64,000 bases of DNA from Phallusia mammillata (lineage: Eukaryota > Chordata > Ascidiacea > Phlebobranchia > Ascidiidae): assembly GCA_003260075.1 (NCBI GenBank), contig QLIY01000486.1, positions 56,592 through 120,591 of the forward strand. Direction: 5' to 3'. This document shows positions 18,032 through 51,999 of this stretch, in pieces (position 1 is the first letter of the stretch; every line of letters begins with the position of its first letter). A program made the position numbers and the translations under genes. Under the pieces are notes generated by a model. It was not told the DNA's origin. It did not search any database and saw only the letters and a program-made list of their open reading frames with translations.

Positions 18032-18488
18032 TGTCACAAATATTCTAGACCACCCCATGACAATATCCCACGGCCCAATTACAATGCATCACGGACAATT
18101 TCTGTACGTCTGGAGTCTATCGTTGCAGGCGCTATTGTGTTGTCATTTTTTTTATCGCGGCGCCGTTGCCCGTTGCAGTCTCCATTGTTTTATCTAAAGG
18201 AAATCGTTACGGCATGTTAGCGCCTTTTTACCCTTTTCATGGTTGCATCAGCGTTATAAAAGCGCCCATCTAACGAGAGAATAGAACATAATATATAAGA
18301 TAGAATTGAGAGATAACTGGGAAGTAGTGCTGGATTGTTTGTTTGTCGTTTTGAGTACGTGTGGTTGAACGTAAATAAATGTAAAAAGAAGGGTTTGCTG
18401 CCGATCAGAGTACTCGAGCGTTAGCTGTTAAGGAACTTCCATAGTCAGTCCCAAACTTTTGCGTGACCGTGAAAACGGGAACGTGACA
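18032..18488 (+). repeat. Second LTR copy
   Basis: 457 bp, nearly identical to the 5' LTR with only a few substitutions. It is followed by primer-site sequence where a 3' LTR should end, which points to a collapsed assembly. Confidence 0.88.
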
Positions 18489-20722
18489 TCTGGGGGCTCG
18501 TCCGGGAACTGACTTTAAAACGCAAAGTTGAACGCTAACCCNGTGAAAACGGGAACGTGACACTGACCTTGATAATCAACTTACCGGTAACTCCCTGCTA
18601 GCCGAACAAAAATTGCTTGAGACAATATTGTTAACATCACGATTCCAAGCGACACAAGGGAAAAGACGCCAATGAAACTCCATAATAACGCGACGGTCAC
18701 AACCATTAGTACAGGACCCAGCCACAGATAATGTAGAAACTGTGGTAGCTGTGTTACATGTGGATGTGTTACGTACCAAAAAAGAACCAATTAAGATCAG
18801 CATGAATTACCAAATCAAATCGAATTACGTCGATGGCGCCAAGGTTGACAATTTGACCTGAAGTTGTGCTCGATATCGATTTCTGACTTAGGCGCAATGT
18901 CTAAAATGCAAAAAATAGACGGACATGTAAGAATATTCAGGGCTATGGCACTAATTCAACACAATGGTTTTGTATGGGTGAATGATTCAAACGTATCCAT
19001 CGTTTGTTTTGAGTTCACTAATCCTGCTTGAAACAAATTCTTAACGTATAAGTTTACGCACGGTGCATTGCTGCTTATCAGGGAAACCAATTACAAAATG
19101 TCTTTTAATAACTGTATTTTGCTACATGAATATTTGCCAGACTCGACACGCATAAACCAGCTTTTTAGTAGAGTTTCAAGATAAATAAAACGTCGGGTGT
19201 TCTATGTTGGCAACGGATGGCTGAACAATTGTCTACAGTTTGAAACATTGCTGTGGTATTGTTTTTATAACAAGTCAGCCGTTTTATTTTCTGGAAAAAT
19301 TGTACTAAAAATTAAGATGAGAAACCCAAAGCTGGATCTGGCTTCGTATCATATGTCATAAATTATCACGTTTTATGATTTAAAAGTGCATCTGGTTTCA
19401 GTGCATTTACGCAATGAAAAAGTAATAGAGGCTTTTGTGTTGTGTCGTGGCTTTTAAAATGTCATTCATTCGACTTGGAATGAGTTTATTATGTTTGCAG
19501 TACTAAAGCAAAACAGACGGCTTGAAACACAAGTAAGCGCGGTTAGGATACCTGTCTAATTAGTTTACTACACCATACCTACCTTTTTATACATAAGAGC
19601 ACAAGTTGCTGCTCTAATGTGCCAACCGATCTTCTCACATTCCAAGAAATAAACGTGATGTGGGAAAACAAAAACCACAGAAGCAAGAGTGATACCAGCG
19701 GCACATAAATATGTTTCTCTTAACGGGGTAACGCCCTCGAAGTACAACAGAAGTCGATTCAAGAGAAGTGGGATCAATAACGGGACCAAGTCCTGCAAAG
19801 TAGCAGTATAATCGAAATTTGAATCACTCCTATGGTGTACAACATACAGCCTGATGTTTACCTTTATAAAGGCAATAACGCCAAATGCGCTCCATCGCAA
19901 TGCATAAGTTTTCCAAACAGCTCGTGCAAGTCTTGGTCGATTGCCCGTGATTTTGGATTTTTCGATTTCTGCATTCCAGTTTCTGCTTGGGAAAAAAAAC
20001 ATCCTTGTTAAATAGTATGATTGATATTGTACATAATTCAGTGTGATTACTACTGTTTTAGGGGAAACAAAATTTCCATGCATCATGCACCAAAATATAT
20101 ATTATCACAAACCGCTCTAGCGCATCACATATGTGCGATGACGTGTTCTTTTCTGTTAATGCATGAAGGTCTTCCTCTTCCAGGTCTTTTTTACTTCCTT
20201 CTCGAAACAAGTCATTCAACCACCTTCAGAAAAACGACAAATTAAGAACAAAAAGACATATTGCTAACGATGTTACGGTAAACTGGAAGACGATATGGTC
20301 TTAAACCTTCATAGTGAAATTTAATTATTGCTGTGAAACTACATTCAAATATAACAGGCGACCAACTAACATATTTAAACTCAGAGCAGTTACATACCAA
20401 AGAGTGAACCTTGACACGAAATTTCCCTTTTTCGCATACCTTTGCTTCACCTTAACATTCGAGTACATTTTATCAACTCTAAACTGTATACTACATGAGT
20501 TTCTCACTCGCAAACCGGCACAATGGAAAATATAGGGATGCGTTTAGACGCAAACCAAGGCAGTCAAAGTTGAAAAATTGTACCCAAACGCAGCAGTTTC
20601 ATGGTCTCACAGCATTATTTCGCACAATGAGTATGAGTTGTTTTGTTGTGCCAAAGTAAACACGGAAAGGAGGGTTTCCCCGAAACAGATCGTTGTCACG
20701 CCTTCTGAAGCGATACTGATTT

Positions 20723-20834
20723 GGATGTATGTGCTTGCACTGCAACATTTTCTACCAAACTGCAGCAAATCCGTGAAAGGATGTATGTGCTTGCACTGCG
20801 ACATTTTCTACCAAACTTCTACGAAATCCCTTAA
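20723..20834. repeat. 56-bp tandem duplication
   Basis: GGATGTATGTGCTTGCACTG begins two adjacent copies (20,723-20,778 and 20,779-20,834). The second is diverged towards its end. It lies about 250 bp upstream of the gene B start codon. Confidence 0.85.
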
Positions 20835-21071
20835 AAGCGCCCCGGAATATAAGCGCGGAACGTCACGCGAGGAGGGAATTGAACAGGTGTTTTGCGGATC
20901 TTATTAAGCAAACACATCGAATACAGAACAAAGGAGATAATTTATAAACAAAGCATTACTTTATACACTCCGCTGCAAATGCAGAAATCCGATACAAATC
21001 TTACCAATGTATTGGTAACCGGAAGAAGTAAATAACACGGGTATTTAACTCGCAGTAATTACAGTAAGATA

Positions 21072-21072
<1 letters not shown>

Positions 21073-21105
<33 letters not shown>
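21073..21105. repeat. 33-C homopolymer
   Basis: 33 consecutive C between the start codons of B and C, directly joined to the right end of a hAT-like repeat. Exact length is unreliable in most sequencing chemistries. Confidence 0.9.
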
Positions 21106-21333
21106 ACCGGACTGTGGCCCACGGGCCGTATGTTGCACGCCCCTGGTTTACACGATAAACACGCCTTTCCAATCCAATCGCAGTACATTGCCCCACGGAT
21201 GTCAGTAACGAAAAGATGTATGTAAACCACGTTGCGTTATCGCACAAAACTGGCAGTTGATTATTACGTCACACAACGCAATAGATTGCAACATCAGTTG
21301 CAGTGAGGAAAAGCGGGAATCCATAGAAATCAC

Positions 21334-21370
21334 AAGTGCCCCCTCTTGCCCCTACGTGCCGGCGCCCATG
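21334..21370. mobile_element. Right-end fragment of CATGGGCGCC-type MITE
   Basis: AAGTGCCCCCTCTTGCCCCT followed by ACGTGCCGGCGCCCATG is nearly identical to the right end of the complete element at 51,742-51,999. The rest of the element is missing. Confidence 0.7.
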
Positions 21371-21654
21371 CGAGTGAGGTGACTTTTTTACTGCATTAAG
21401 TAAATTCGTTTGTGTTGCGTTTTTAGAGACGAATAAGGCTAAATTAGATATTTGTGACGACTGACTAATGAATGCCTTGTACAGTAAAATGAACCAATCA
21501 TACAATAGCGTTCTAATTTCACTGTTACGCACATGGCGATTGTAACGTCATAGCGCGGGGAATAATAATGCAAGTTAGTCATGCGAAACTGAACTTGGAG
21601 ATGTAACAATGCTGCTTGTTGAAAGTTACGTCATTTCTTCTCCTGTGCAACAGT

Positions 21655-21962
21655 GTTTAGTGACTAAAAGAAAATACATGAAAATAGCTGTATTTAATGC
21701 CCGTCGCTTGATTTCCATAGCGCTGTAACAGTTATACGAATTTAGGCGTTTCGTATCCAAGCGATCGTATACCAGGTTTAATACTCTGAACTTGAAGCGC
21801 ATAAAAAACAGGTGGCAGCCAAGCGCAACGAAGAAACGCAAGGTTTGCAGTGGTTCAAACATTGTTCTAAACGGAATACAATTCAGTAGGTTTCGCAGGC
21901 ACGGCTTGTGCGCGTTTTCACAAGAGAAATAAGGATTGCACAGATTAATCTCAGATAGCAAA
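21655..21962 (+). promoter_or_regulatory. Conserved upstream block of ABCC4-like copy C
   Basis: Homologous to the 300 bp upstream of gene A across its full length, up to the start codon, where AAATAAGGATTGCACAGATT and the first codons are shared. Conservation of non-coding DNA between paralogs suggests a promoter plus 5' UTR, or simply a recent duplication. Confidence 0.55.
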
Positions 21963-32902
<10,940 letters not shown>

Positions 32903-33043
32903 TTCCATTTTGTTTACCTGGAGATGTTAAACTTTGTCCGAAGCGAGGGTTCACAACAAGTTCCTGCGGATATTATTTTCAATATTCTTGGTTTTCATTT
33001 GATGGTAATAATGCAGTGTTAACAAATCGGCGTACGTGACAAT

Positions 33044-33175
33044 ATAGACATTTGCTGACTCAGCAAATTGCTGAGCAATTATTGGCATAGTAAAAGCACA
33101 TGCTCCGTTGCGCCACCTTTCAGAAATTAGCAGGCCAGTCTGTAAGTTCTTGTGTCAGTAGATTTTCCTACAGCG
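33044..33175. repeat. Half copy of foldback element
   Basis: Resembles the right half of the palindrome at 6,795-7,000 (CAATTATTG, ATGCTCCGT, GAAATTAGC, AGTTCTTGTGT). The matching left arm is absent. It starts about 140 bp after the gene C stop codon. Confidence 0.65.
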
Positions 33176-35205
33176 CCAGTCACAATGGCTAAAACGACAG
33201 GTGCAACCTTATCATAATTTACATTTTAACCGAGCCTGATTGGAGAATTGTTAAGACTGGGGTGAAACTTAATTCGTATGGTTGCATGTATATACATCTT
33301 ATTATAACGCCGAGCTTTTGTAGATGGCTGTTTGTTGATCGTCAACTTTCGTCTGTATACTCTTTACAAAACCCCAATTCAAAGTACGTAAGGCATTCGT
33401 TTAATTAACAATTTTTTAAATTTTGATCACCGCCATTTTAGACCCAATTATCAACACTTCAAACAGTCAAAAGGTCAGAGTCGTACGCCACCTTGAAACA
33501 GCTTTTATGATTTTTGTACAGCAGTGATGTTGCGCCGTACAGTACACGCCTGATAAAGCTTCAACCAAACTGAATGTAGAGAAGTACTCAAACACTGCAA
33601 AATTATAAAAAAAGTGTTGCACCACAGACATTTGTAATGCAAGAATTTCTTGGCGTTTCGTGCGATTTAAAACTTAAAATTTCCGTGATATTTCTAAACA
33701 AATTGTCCAAATTTATTCCGTTTATAACTATACTTTAATAAGTCTAAAATCATCAACTAACAAAAACAAATGTGTGTCCAAATGGCAATTTCATTACAAT
33801 GTGTCTGGGTATTGTTTAGCGGCGTTGGCGCAGCGTAACAGCACACACGAATACAATAAAAACCGTGGTACCTTTTTGTAGGAACTAATACTCTTGACTG
33901 TTAGGCTGCACTAACGTACAGCTGCGATCACCTAATAGAGCAAACCATAGTTTCACAGAATGAACCGCTTGTCGTCACAGCCCAATCTTAACTGTTGGTT
34001 TCTATACAGTTACATCATCGCCCATTATTAAAAATAAGAGAAGTTGTTAATGTGCATAACTTAGTTGGTGCAACTTTTTAGTTTTAAATTATTGGAATTA
34101 AAAAACAATCAGCGACCCCACATTTAACTTTTATTCAGTGGTGAAAGTAAGTCGGAACGGTCCACCGACTGTTTAAAAAATCTATTAAAATTTCCCTGGA
34201 TAATCTTGGTATTTTTCGAAAATCTACAGAAAAAGCTTAAGGTTGGAACTTCAAGAAGAACACAATTTACTAGCATCAACCAAATCAATTAATAACCTCA
34301 TGTCTCCTACTAATCAATATAAATGGTTTCGCGGCAGCCACAGCGTTTAGCCGAAGTGACATATTAAAATTTCTGATCTCGACACGTAGTGGTTTCGTTG
34401 GACCGGTTATGTTATGTGATAAAATAGTCAACCTATTTTTATTTTGATGACAGCGTTTAAACTATTATTACTAACTGTTAAAAATAAATGGCAACACCAA
34501 AGTTTGTGTTTGTTCAGCTGACGTACGTTCGTTTAAGAATACGACACCTCATTTTAGTAATAAAAAGTTATTATTATTTTTTCTCAAAATAAGAACGCGA
34601 ATCTTGATGGCATTGCAGTCAATTGATTGACTTCGCACTATTTATGTAAGTTTATTTTTATTTTTGAGGTACCTGCAGGTAACAAGGCTCCTTAAAAACT
34701 ATTGCGTATAACTGATAAACCATTTACGAGTTCCAGGCCAATTTTGGTTGCAGAGGTTGATATTAAACATCCATTAGATTTTGAGGACGTTTGCGAGTTC
34801 TGTTTTTGTAGGATGATGGATTTGTAGGATGTAGGATTGCTTCGGTTAAAATAATGTTCAAACACGCAACGTTACTTATAACTTATATAACACATATACT
34901 GTTAACTGCAGGTTGAAAACTTTGTAAATCATGGTAAGTACGTATGTATTTTAAAATTACATCCAAACGGAAGCATTTTTTTCTTGTATATCAAAAAAAG
35001 AGCAGTGGGTCTTATTACCTTCCGGGCCTATATACCTGCAGATGCCTTGCTAATCACACGTCAAATGTATATTATAGATCATGGAATACATTGTAGTTAA
35101 CGTTAAATGCACAATTATCCAACAACTCCAAGCTTAAATACTTTTTGAACCATTGTATTACAATAATTAGATGAAGCGGAACAGCTGTATTCGAAAGGAA
35201 TGACG
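33176..35205. other. Intergenic between the 3' ends of C and D, no gene seen
   Basis: AT-rich spacer between convergent genes. I see no exon with family similarity, no tRNA and no complete transposon. Confidence 0.5.
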
Positions 35206-45686
<10,481 letters not shown>

Positions 45687-45794
45687 TCTTGTAGCTATTC
45701 TGCACTATCCAAGTTTCTTGTCTGTAAATGAAAACAAATCAGAGACCAAGTGAGTCACTGGAGATGTTTCCACATCACCATAATTTTCCATCCT

Positions 45795-45870
45795 TTTATA
45801 CTTCCGTAAACCTTGCAATTTTTCTGTTGCGCTTGGCTGTAACTTGTTTTCATACGATTCAACCTGTGAT
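45795..45870 (-). promoter_or_regulatory. Conserved upstream block of gene D
   Basis: The minus strand here has GAAAACAAGTTACAGCCAAG followed by CGCAACAGAAAAATTGCAAGG. It matches the upstream blocks of A and C at about the same distance from the start codon. Confidence 0.5.
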
Positions 45871-46853
45871 GTGTATAAAAACCAAACCAAAATTACCAAA
45901 GTTTAAAATGTACGATCGCCTGCTTTACGTTAGAGTCTATTTTATTTAAGTGAAAGTGCATGTTATAACTAACAACTGCAACGAGACTTGAAGGTCAAGC
46001 AAGACGCAAAAAAACAGTCTCCATGCATTTTTTCAACAGTCTGGCACTGAACAACAGCATTCACAAAGAAACGTGACATGCATTGTTGCGTAACCTCATG
46101 GTTCGTTTCGTGCATAACAGCAGCCACGTTTGTGCAGTCTTTCACCCCGGAACATGTTCTTTTCAAACCCGGATGCAGCGGATCCTTTGCTAAATTTACA
46201 ATTGTAGCACATTTTAAGTTAGTACAAGTGAAAGTGACTGCTACACTCTTAATTCAGATGAGGTTTCCATAGCCACCGGAGGAAAATGTTTATGCGGTGG
46301 GAGCACGTCTAATATTGTTTTTCCTCTGTACGTTTGTGTTTGTCTTCTTTTTCATTCACTTTTAACATAAAATGTATTTTTATGAAACGTTAGTCATACT
46401 GTTGTGACAACTCTAATTTAGTATTTGGCTTTTTATTTTGTATTTTTATCTGGTTTAGTGGTGGAAAAACTTTTTGTAGGTTGTAGGTCATGGATTGCGT
46501 TCGGTCTACGAATTACCACTACTACCGCCTATGTTAATACAGCTTGCATAGTTGGCCTCTTTGGTTTATTGCACCGGGTATCATAGACGAGCAGTGCCAT
46601 TCGATTCATCACTTACAAAACCCTACAAAGCAGCATTTTACAACACACTTGAACCACTGTAAACAAAGTCCATCATAAATGTAGTGCAGAAAAGCAGTAT
46701 TATTTCTTTGAAGGCACAGAAATGCTTTGTCTGTTTGTTTGTTTTTTGTTTTTTTTAAAAAAACACATGCCCGCTCGAATCTGCAAAAGGCTCGGGGTAC
46801 CGTGTAACGATGACGCTTTGACTTTTCCTAATTAAACGTGGACAAAACAGACT
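45871..46853. other. Intergenic between gene D start and MOGS end, no gene seen
   Basis: AT-rich spacer. It should hold the distal promoter of D and the MOGS 3' UTR. No exon or complete repeat recognised. Confidence 0.5.
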
Positions 46854-49814
46854 TCAATATTGTTCAGACATGATTAAGACAACCAAAGCTGACCACCCAG
46901 TGAAAGGATGTGATCCTTGGCCCTTGCCGTTGATGTCGTTGTAGTTTTCCCACAGATAACCTGTTTTAGAATACTGTTCGAACAAGTTTTGCACTAAGTT
47001 TTTGCGCAAAGCTTTGTACAGCTCCTGTGCCTGGCCAGCGAATGGCCCATCCACTGTGGAATAGTGTTTAAGGGCTCGAACTGCAAGAAAATTGATGTTA
47101 ATCCAGATTTGGCCTCTCCAGTAAGGCGGGTCATGCTCGGTGTTACGCTTCATATACATGGAGTCGCGTTTCGAAAGGGACCGCAAACCATAGTGCGTCC
47201 AGAGAAGGTTGTCGTCCCCACGCATGTCCTGCAGAATCTGGTTAAGCTGATCCGAATCGGGCTCAAGGATCTGTGACGAAATGGCATGTGTTAGTGTTCA
47301 TAAATTTTGATAAAAAGTGATTGTCACAACAACATTGTCATGTCACAGATGTGTAGATTTTTATTTGCGACTGCTGTTTGTTTTTCAGAGCCAAAGTTGA
47401 AAAATATTGCAATAGTTAAATAAAAAACAAGATTCCTAAACTACTTCTCAAGCTATTTCCATGAACATTGCATCACCTGCAGCAGAAACGGAAAGAGGCT
47501 AACGTAACCGTACGAATTAACAAATTGTAACTTGGGCGTCTGTTTTTCCACTCGTACAGTTCGAGTGGTTGGGGGTTGGCCCGGCTGTGGGTTCTGGAAG
47601 GTTCGACGGACCAAGAACACGCGATCAGTATGATTTCCATAGTCCGAGAAAAGACCCATGTCTGAAGACCAATGGAGTTCTTTCAGTAGTTCGTTGTCAG
47701 TCAACAAGCGATGTGTTGCGGCGTACTTCTCCGCTTCGGCTGGGATTTCTGCATAACAACTCCGTTACCAATTCAGTACTTAACAGTTTTGACCAGTGGT
47801 GGGATTCAGCCGAAATTTTATGAGATCAGCGAACCGGTTAGCATTACTGGTTACTTTCGGGGGGGGGGGTGGTGGGATTCAGCCGGTTCGCACCGGTTTT
47901 ATAGGACCGTCTCGCGAAATTTTATGAGATCAGCGAACCGGTTAGCATTACTGGTTACTTTCAATGGACTTTTTGTAACAGAACCGGCTGAAAAATATGA
48001 CTTTTGTGATAGAACCGGCTGACAAAAAATTTGAATCCCACCACTGGTTATGACGGAGTGAACAATCAAACCTGGATGAACGACGACAGCAATTTTAGCC
48101 ATTGTATCTGACGCGAATGCCATCCAACATCGCAAATCAACATGTCTCTCGTCATCGGATGGATGTGAGGCTCGAGGATAATCGTCCAAGCCCGAAGTAA
48201 GGGTTTTGGGATTGAGTTCAGTATCGCTGTCAGCGGTCCTGCCTCTCCATCTGTACGTGAATGGCTGCTTACCCGCTTGGGTGGTGTTGAACCAGTTGTA
48301 CCACGCCTGTGCCAATATGATAATGGTAAACACCGATAACAACGGTTTGTGAAATAAATTGTGTTAACAAAGTTCAAAACGTTTTAAACCTGAACGAGCA
48401 AAGTAATAGAAAACGGTACAGCAATCATTCCAGCTATCAGATACGAAAGAAAGCTTTAACATGCCCAAAACAGAAAAACACGAAATGGTATGGAGCAAGT
48501 TTAACAAACATTTTAACGAATGTGTGAGAAAAAAAGTTTCAAAATTTTTAGTCGGAATGAACTTTAACCTTAAGTCGTGGATAAATCTTCTTGAGGAATT
48601 CCCGATCTTTTTTGGTAATCGTGTCAACGTTAAAGGCTTCAATTATAGATTCGATGGCAAGAAATAAAGTCGGTGGATTGGCGTTGGTGTTATGCTGGAC
48701 AACAAACTCCGAGGGAACCTGCGAAAAAGCGATTGTCTATCAACAATGTCTCGACAGTTGTCACTTCCTGTAATAAAAAACATAATGCACAAGTACAAAC
48801 AAGTCTGCAATGGCGTAGTGCACAAAACAAAACATTGATACTTATTGACCTGATACTATTAAAAAATTAACCCCTGTTTTGAAGCTAACTGTTTCCCTGC
48901 AGCTGCCACAAAGAAAAAGAAATCTTTTTTTAAAACAAGCGGTAGCCTGTATTTGGTATAAATAGGTGTACAAATAAGAAAGGTTTGGCAGAATCAGTTG
49001 TGACAATTTATTTTGGTTCTTCACCTTGCTTCGTGCTTCATCTCCAAGAATTTGTTCCCTTGGAATCCATCCCTCAATGTTCACCATTCCAAGCCAGCTT
49101 TGGATGATCTCCTCACTCAAAGAACGATCCCATTTGCTTACAAGTAGCTGGTGAAAGCCTTAGAATGAACAAAAATATTGAAAATCCACCACAGGTTAAT
49201 GAATTACTTCTTGTCCTGTGGTTGTGGAAAGTCATTCTTTATATTTATGAAAACAATATTATTTTTGTACCTTCATCCCATAAAAAACCTCTTGGAAAAA
49301 AGGATCTTGATGGCACAGCAGTTAACAAATGACTATCCCAATATTTGACTGGATTGTTTTGGTACTCTGACTGAACTAAAGAATGACCATAAAAGTGGCC
49401 AATCCCACCAAGCATGTTGCTGAGTGCAGCCTTGGCAAATTGTATTTCTTCTGGACCATAACCCTTATCTTTAAGCGGGAACCTTAAACCAAAGTGGAAC
49501 AAGTATCATCAGAAAAAGTCAGATTGGTTAAATACAGGATTTTTGACCCTTTCAACAGGGATGGGCCGGGCCGGGCCAGAACCCGAGTACTCGGTACTGA
49601 GCATCCCGTTTTTAATGCTCGGCCGAGCAGTTGCACAAACTGACCCGAGCGTTAAATTTGCATATTCATGCCTTGCTAACATACGTAACTAGTGTTCTAA
49701 AGGGTGTCTATGAACAAAAACGAATGATTTTTAAAATGTTTTAGATAGTGGAAAAACGCGTACTTAAACGTAGAAAGGTTTTTTTTTGTGACGTCATAAT
49801 GCACCGAGCGTGCT

Positions 49815-49895
<81 letters not shown>

Positions 49896-51607
49896 TAATA
49901 TCTTACTTTTTCTCGAATTTTTTGTCAAACTTGTCTTTTATTGATGCCAACAAACTTGTAAATTTGGGTCCTGCTAATGTATCCCTTCGGTTTTGGAAGC
50001 TTGTACTTTCAAAAACAATTTCAATTTCAAATGGAAGCTCAAAAGTAACCTGAATAAGACAAGTGTTTAATATAAGCTGTCAAGTCTTGCAAAAACAAAG
50101 TAGTTACCTGATAAAAAATAACATCACTTTTAGTATTGGGTGGATCACTTCTATTAGGAGTATCGCCAAGAAAGTAAAACAACTTGTCTTGGTTTTTCCT
50201 CTTTGCTTTGGTTGCCTGCATCTTCCGCAGGGCAGTGTCTTTAATTTTGTGTAGACCTTCCGACTTTGCAGTGACAGTGTGATAAAGACCCTGTTTTCCA
50301 CTTAGTTCACTGGGAAACTTAATGACAAATTTTCCAAGTTCCATAGTTTCACCTAAAAATGAAAGAAGTTTTTTCAAACTACTGTGGGTGTTATCACATC
50401 TGACATATTTACCCTGAATTTCTGTCAGTTGTTTTCCATTTTTGCCTTCACTTATCACAGATGCAATTGAACCCTGGCCATCAGTGGCAGCATAGAAAAA
50501 CAAACTCAACGCAATGGGATTTCCATCATTCTTAAAAACAGACCTATTCAATGCTAATTCCCTAACAAACTTGAAAAAAATACCATATCTTCGGCTGATT
50601 TACCTGGGATCTGCCAGTTATTCTCCATGTCCAATCACCCCCATTGTCACCACCGTCTCGCTTAACAAATTCTGTTCTCAAAACAAAATCCCTCTCAACA
50701 ATGTCTTGGATTCCAAATCTCCCACCATCATGTGCTAACCACCCATATCGCAATAGTTTATCTCCTTTTTAAATGTTGAAAAAAAAACAATTCGGTTTTG
50801 AGTTTATTTATATCTTGGTATAATGCTACAAGTTATCAGCCTGGTAGTAAATTATAAATATCATAACAGCAATACATACATTTGTTTATAAATTATTATT
50901 TATGTTGTTGCTATTGCCACAGTTGCAAACTATGCAATCTTTGGTTGAAGTTAACATATCCAAATTATTCAGGTTTGTTTCATTTGTCGTTCCCACCTTG
51001 TTCACATGTGTGCCTCAAAGGTAGATCAGTTCGATAATTTTCATATTGCTGCAACCACATTAAACCAGTCACTAATGATTGTGGTGATTTGGTTTTCATG
51101 CCCATGTACACCTATATAAGAATAAAACTATTTAAAAAAATGGTTCATTTCATTTGACATTTTAAAATAAATATCTAAATTTAAACCATGTAGATATTTT
51201 TCTGGTACATTTCCTTAAAAACTACAACACTTTGATAACAATTTAAGAATATATATTCAGTATGTCTTACTTGTGGACGATATGTGCCCCAGAACTTTGA
51301 CATATCATATTTAACTAAATCATCTTCTTGTCTTTCAAACGGTGTGTATACTCGAGAAGACATCCATATAGAATTGATTACTGACATAACTCCAAATCCA
51401 ACCCCTACATATCAATTTCCACAATAATTTTATTCTAGGCTAAACACAGCTATTAAACAATTACTTACCCAGACCCACTACCAAGAAAACCAAATGCCTT
51501 GCTTCCAGTTTAAACCTCTTCTTTGGTGGATTTACAGTCCTATTAGTAAGCAACAAATGCGAACCGCCAGGTCGGCTGTTTGGAATGCGTTTTCGTACAC
51601 CGGCCAT
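46854..51607 (-). CDS. MOGS: Mannosyl-oligosaccharide glucosidase (processing alpha-glucosidase I, GH63)
   Basis: ER enzyme that removes the outermost alpha-1,2-glucose from Glc3Man9GlcNAc2 on new glycoproteins. Thirteen exons total 837 codons, the same as human MOGS: 51469-51607, 51271-51404, 50997-51111, 50604-50764, 50413-50569, 50108-50352, 49907-50049, 49271-49482, 49025-49158, 48569-48718, 48072-48306, 47477-47748, 46854-47270. The start [17 protein letters not shown] is a short basic cytosolic tail with an Arg-rich ER-type signal. A single hydrophobic anchor ([10 protein letters not shown]) follows, as expected of a type II membrane protein. Conserved GH63 blocks are [43 protein letters not shown] and [18 protein letters not shown]. 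All exon phases join without frameshift. The intron after exon 7 contains a 78-G tract and the intron after exon 11 a MITE. Confidence 0.95.
47794..48046. mobile_element. hAT-type MITE in MOGS intron, TSD GTT(T/A)TGAC
   Basis: Ends CCAGTGGTGGGATTCAGCC and GAATCCCACCACTGG. Flanks GTTTTGAC (47,786-47,793) and GTTATGAC (48,047-48,054) match 7 of 8. The left part is duplicated around 11 G at 47,859-47,869. GAACCGG words recur inside. Confidence 0.88.
49816..49893. repeat. 78-G homopolymer in MOGS intron 7
   Basis: 78 consecutive G on the plus strand (C on the MOGS sense strand). It starts about 13 nt after the exon 7 splice donor at 49,906. Flanking GGGATGGGCCGGGCCGGGCC at about 49,558 and CGAGCGTGCTCGG suggest a G-rich repeat element. 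True length is uncertain. Confidence 0.9.
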
Positions 51608-51741
51608 AGTTTTTAACAAGCCCCGTATAATAAATCAATGGAGAAAACAGTGTGCTAAGGCTTAGGCATTTTTCTTATTTCTTGAGTTATAAATTGGTCC
51701 AAACTAAAAAGAAAAATACATGTAAACAAGGACATACAGAT

Positions 51742-51999
51742 CATGGGCGCCGGCAGAAAATTTTGCAAGAGGGGGCAAATTTTGGCTGATACTTTACCGC
51801 ATCAAGAATTTGTTACATATGAAGCCATAAATCGTGTACTTCACAATTGAGTTGCCTAAAAGTTAAAGCATTGAACGATGTCACAAATCCCCGCGCTGCC
51901 ATTTAATTAGGTTTGCTGCTAAATATGTTAAATTGAGGTACACTGAAATTCCAAGGGGGGGCAAGTGCCCCCTCTTGCCCCTACGTGGCGGCGCCCATG
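51742..51999. mobile_element. MITE with CATGGGCGCC ends, TSD ATACAGAT
   Basis: 258 bp with inverted ends CATGGGCGCCGGCAG and TGGCGGCGCCCATG, flanked by perfect 8-bp ATACAGAT (51,734-51,741 and 52,000-52,007). It lies between MOGS and PUS10, about 130 bp upstream of the MOGS start codon. A fragment of the same family is at 21,334-21,370. Confidence 0.9.

Larger units (their letters stand above)
16793..18562 (+). mobile_element. LTR retrotransposon, internal region mostly unassembled, TSD CTGAC
   Basis: Direct 457-bp LTRs (16,793-17,249 and 18,032-18,488) start TGTCAC and end GTGACA. A primer-binding site and a gag-like reading frame follow the first. A 150-N gap (17,882-18,031) hides the rest, including any pol. 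The second LTR copy runs on into primer-site sequence, then a single N at 18,542, then the last 20 bases of an LTR (18,543-18,562). So the second block is probably a collapsed mixture of 5' and 3' LTR reads. CTGAC flanks the whole (16,788-16,792 and 18,563-18,567), a 5-bp duplication typical of Ty3/gypsy-type integrases. It lies in the gene B intron between exons 6 and 7. Near-identical LTRs imply recent insertion, unless the identity comes from the assembly. Confidence 0.9.
20469..21654. other. Divergent intergenic region between genes B and C
   Basis: Separates the start codons of B (minus) and C (plus), so promoters of both should lie here or in the adjoining block. It holds a 56-bp tandem duplication, a 33-C tract and right-hand ends of two hAT-like repeats. 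One is the part ending near 21,146 with GGCCGTATGTTGCACGCCCC and the other ends at 21,370. I see no coding exon. Confidence 0.6.

Noticed and set aside
20578..20907. Plus-strand 109-codon frame in the B/C spacer
   Set aside because: It spans the 56-bp tandem duplication and repeats its own peptide; no family resemblance.
49748..50053. Plus-strand frame encoding a long glycine run
   Set aside because: It is a translation of the 78-G tract and the antisense of MOGS exon 7, not a gene.
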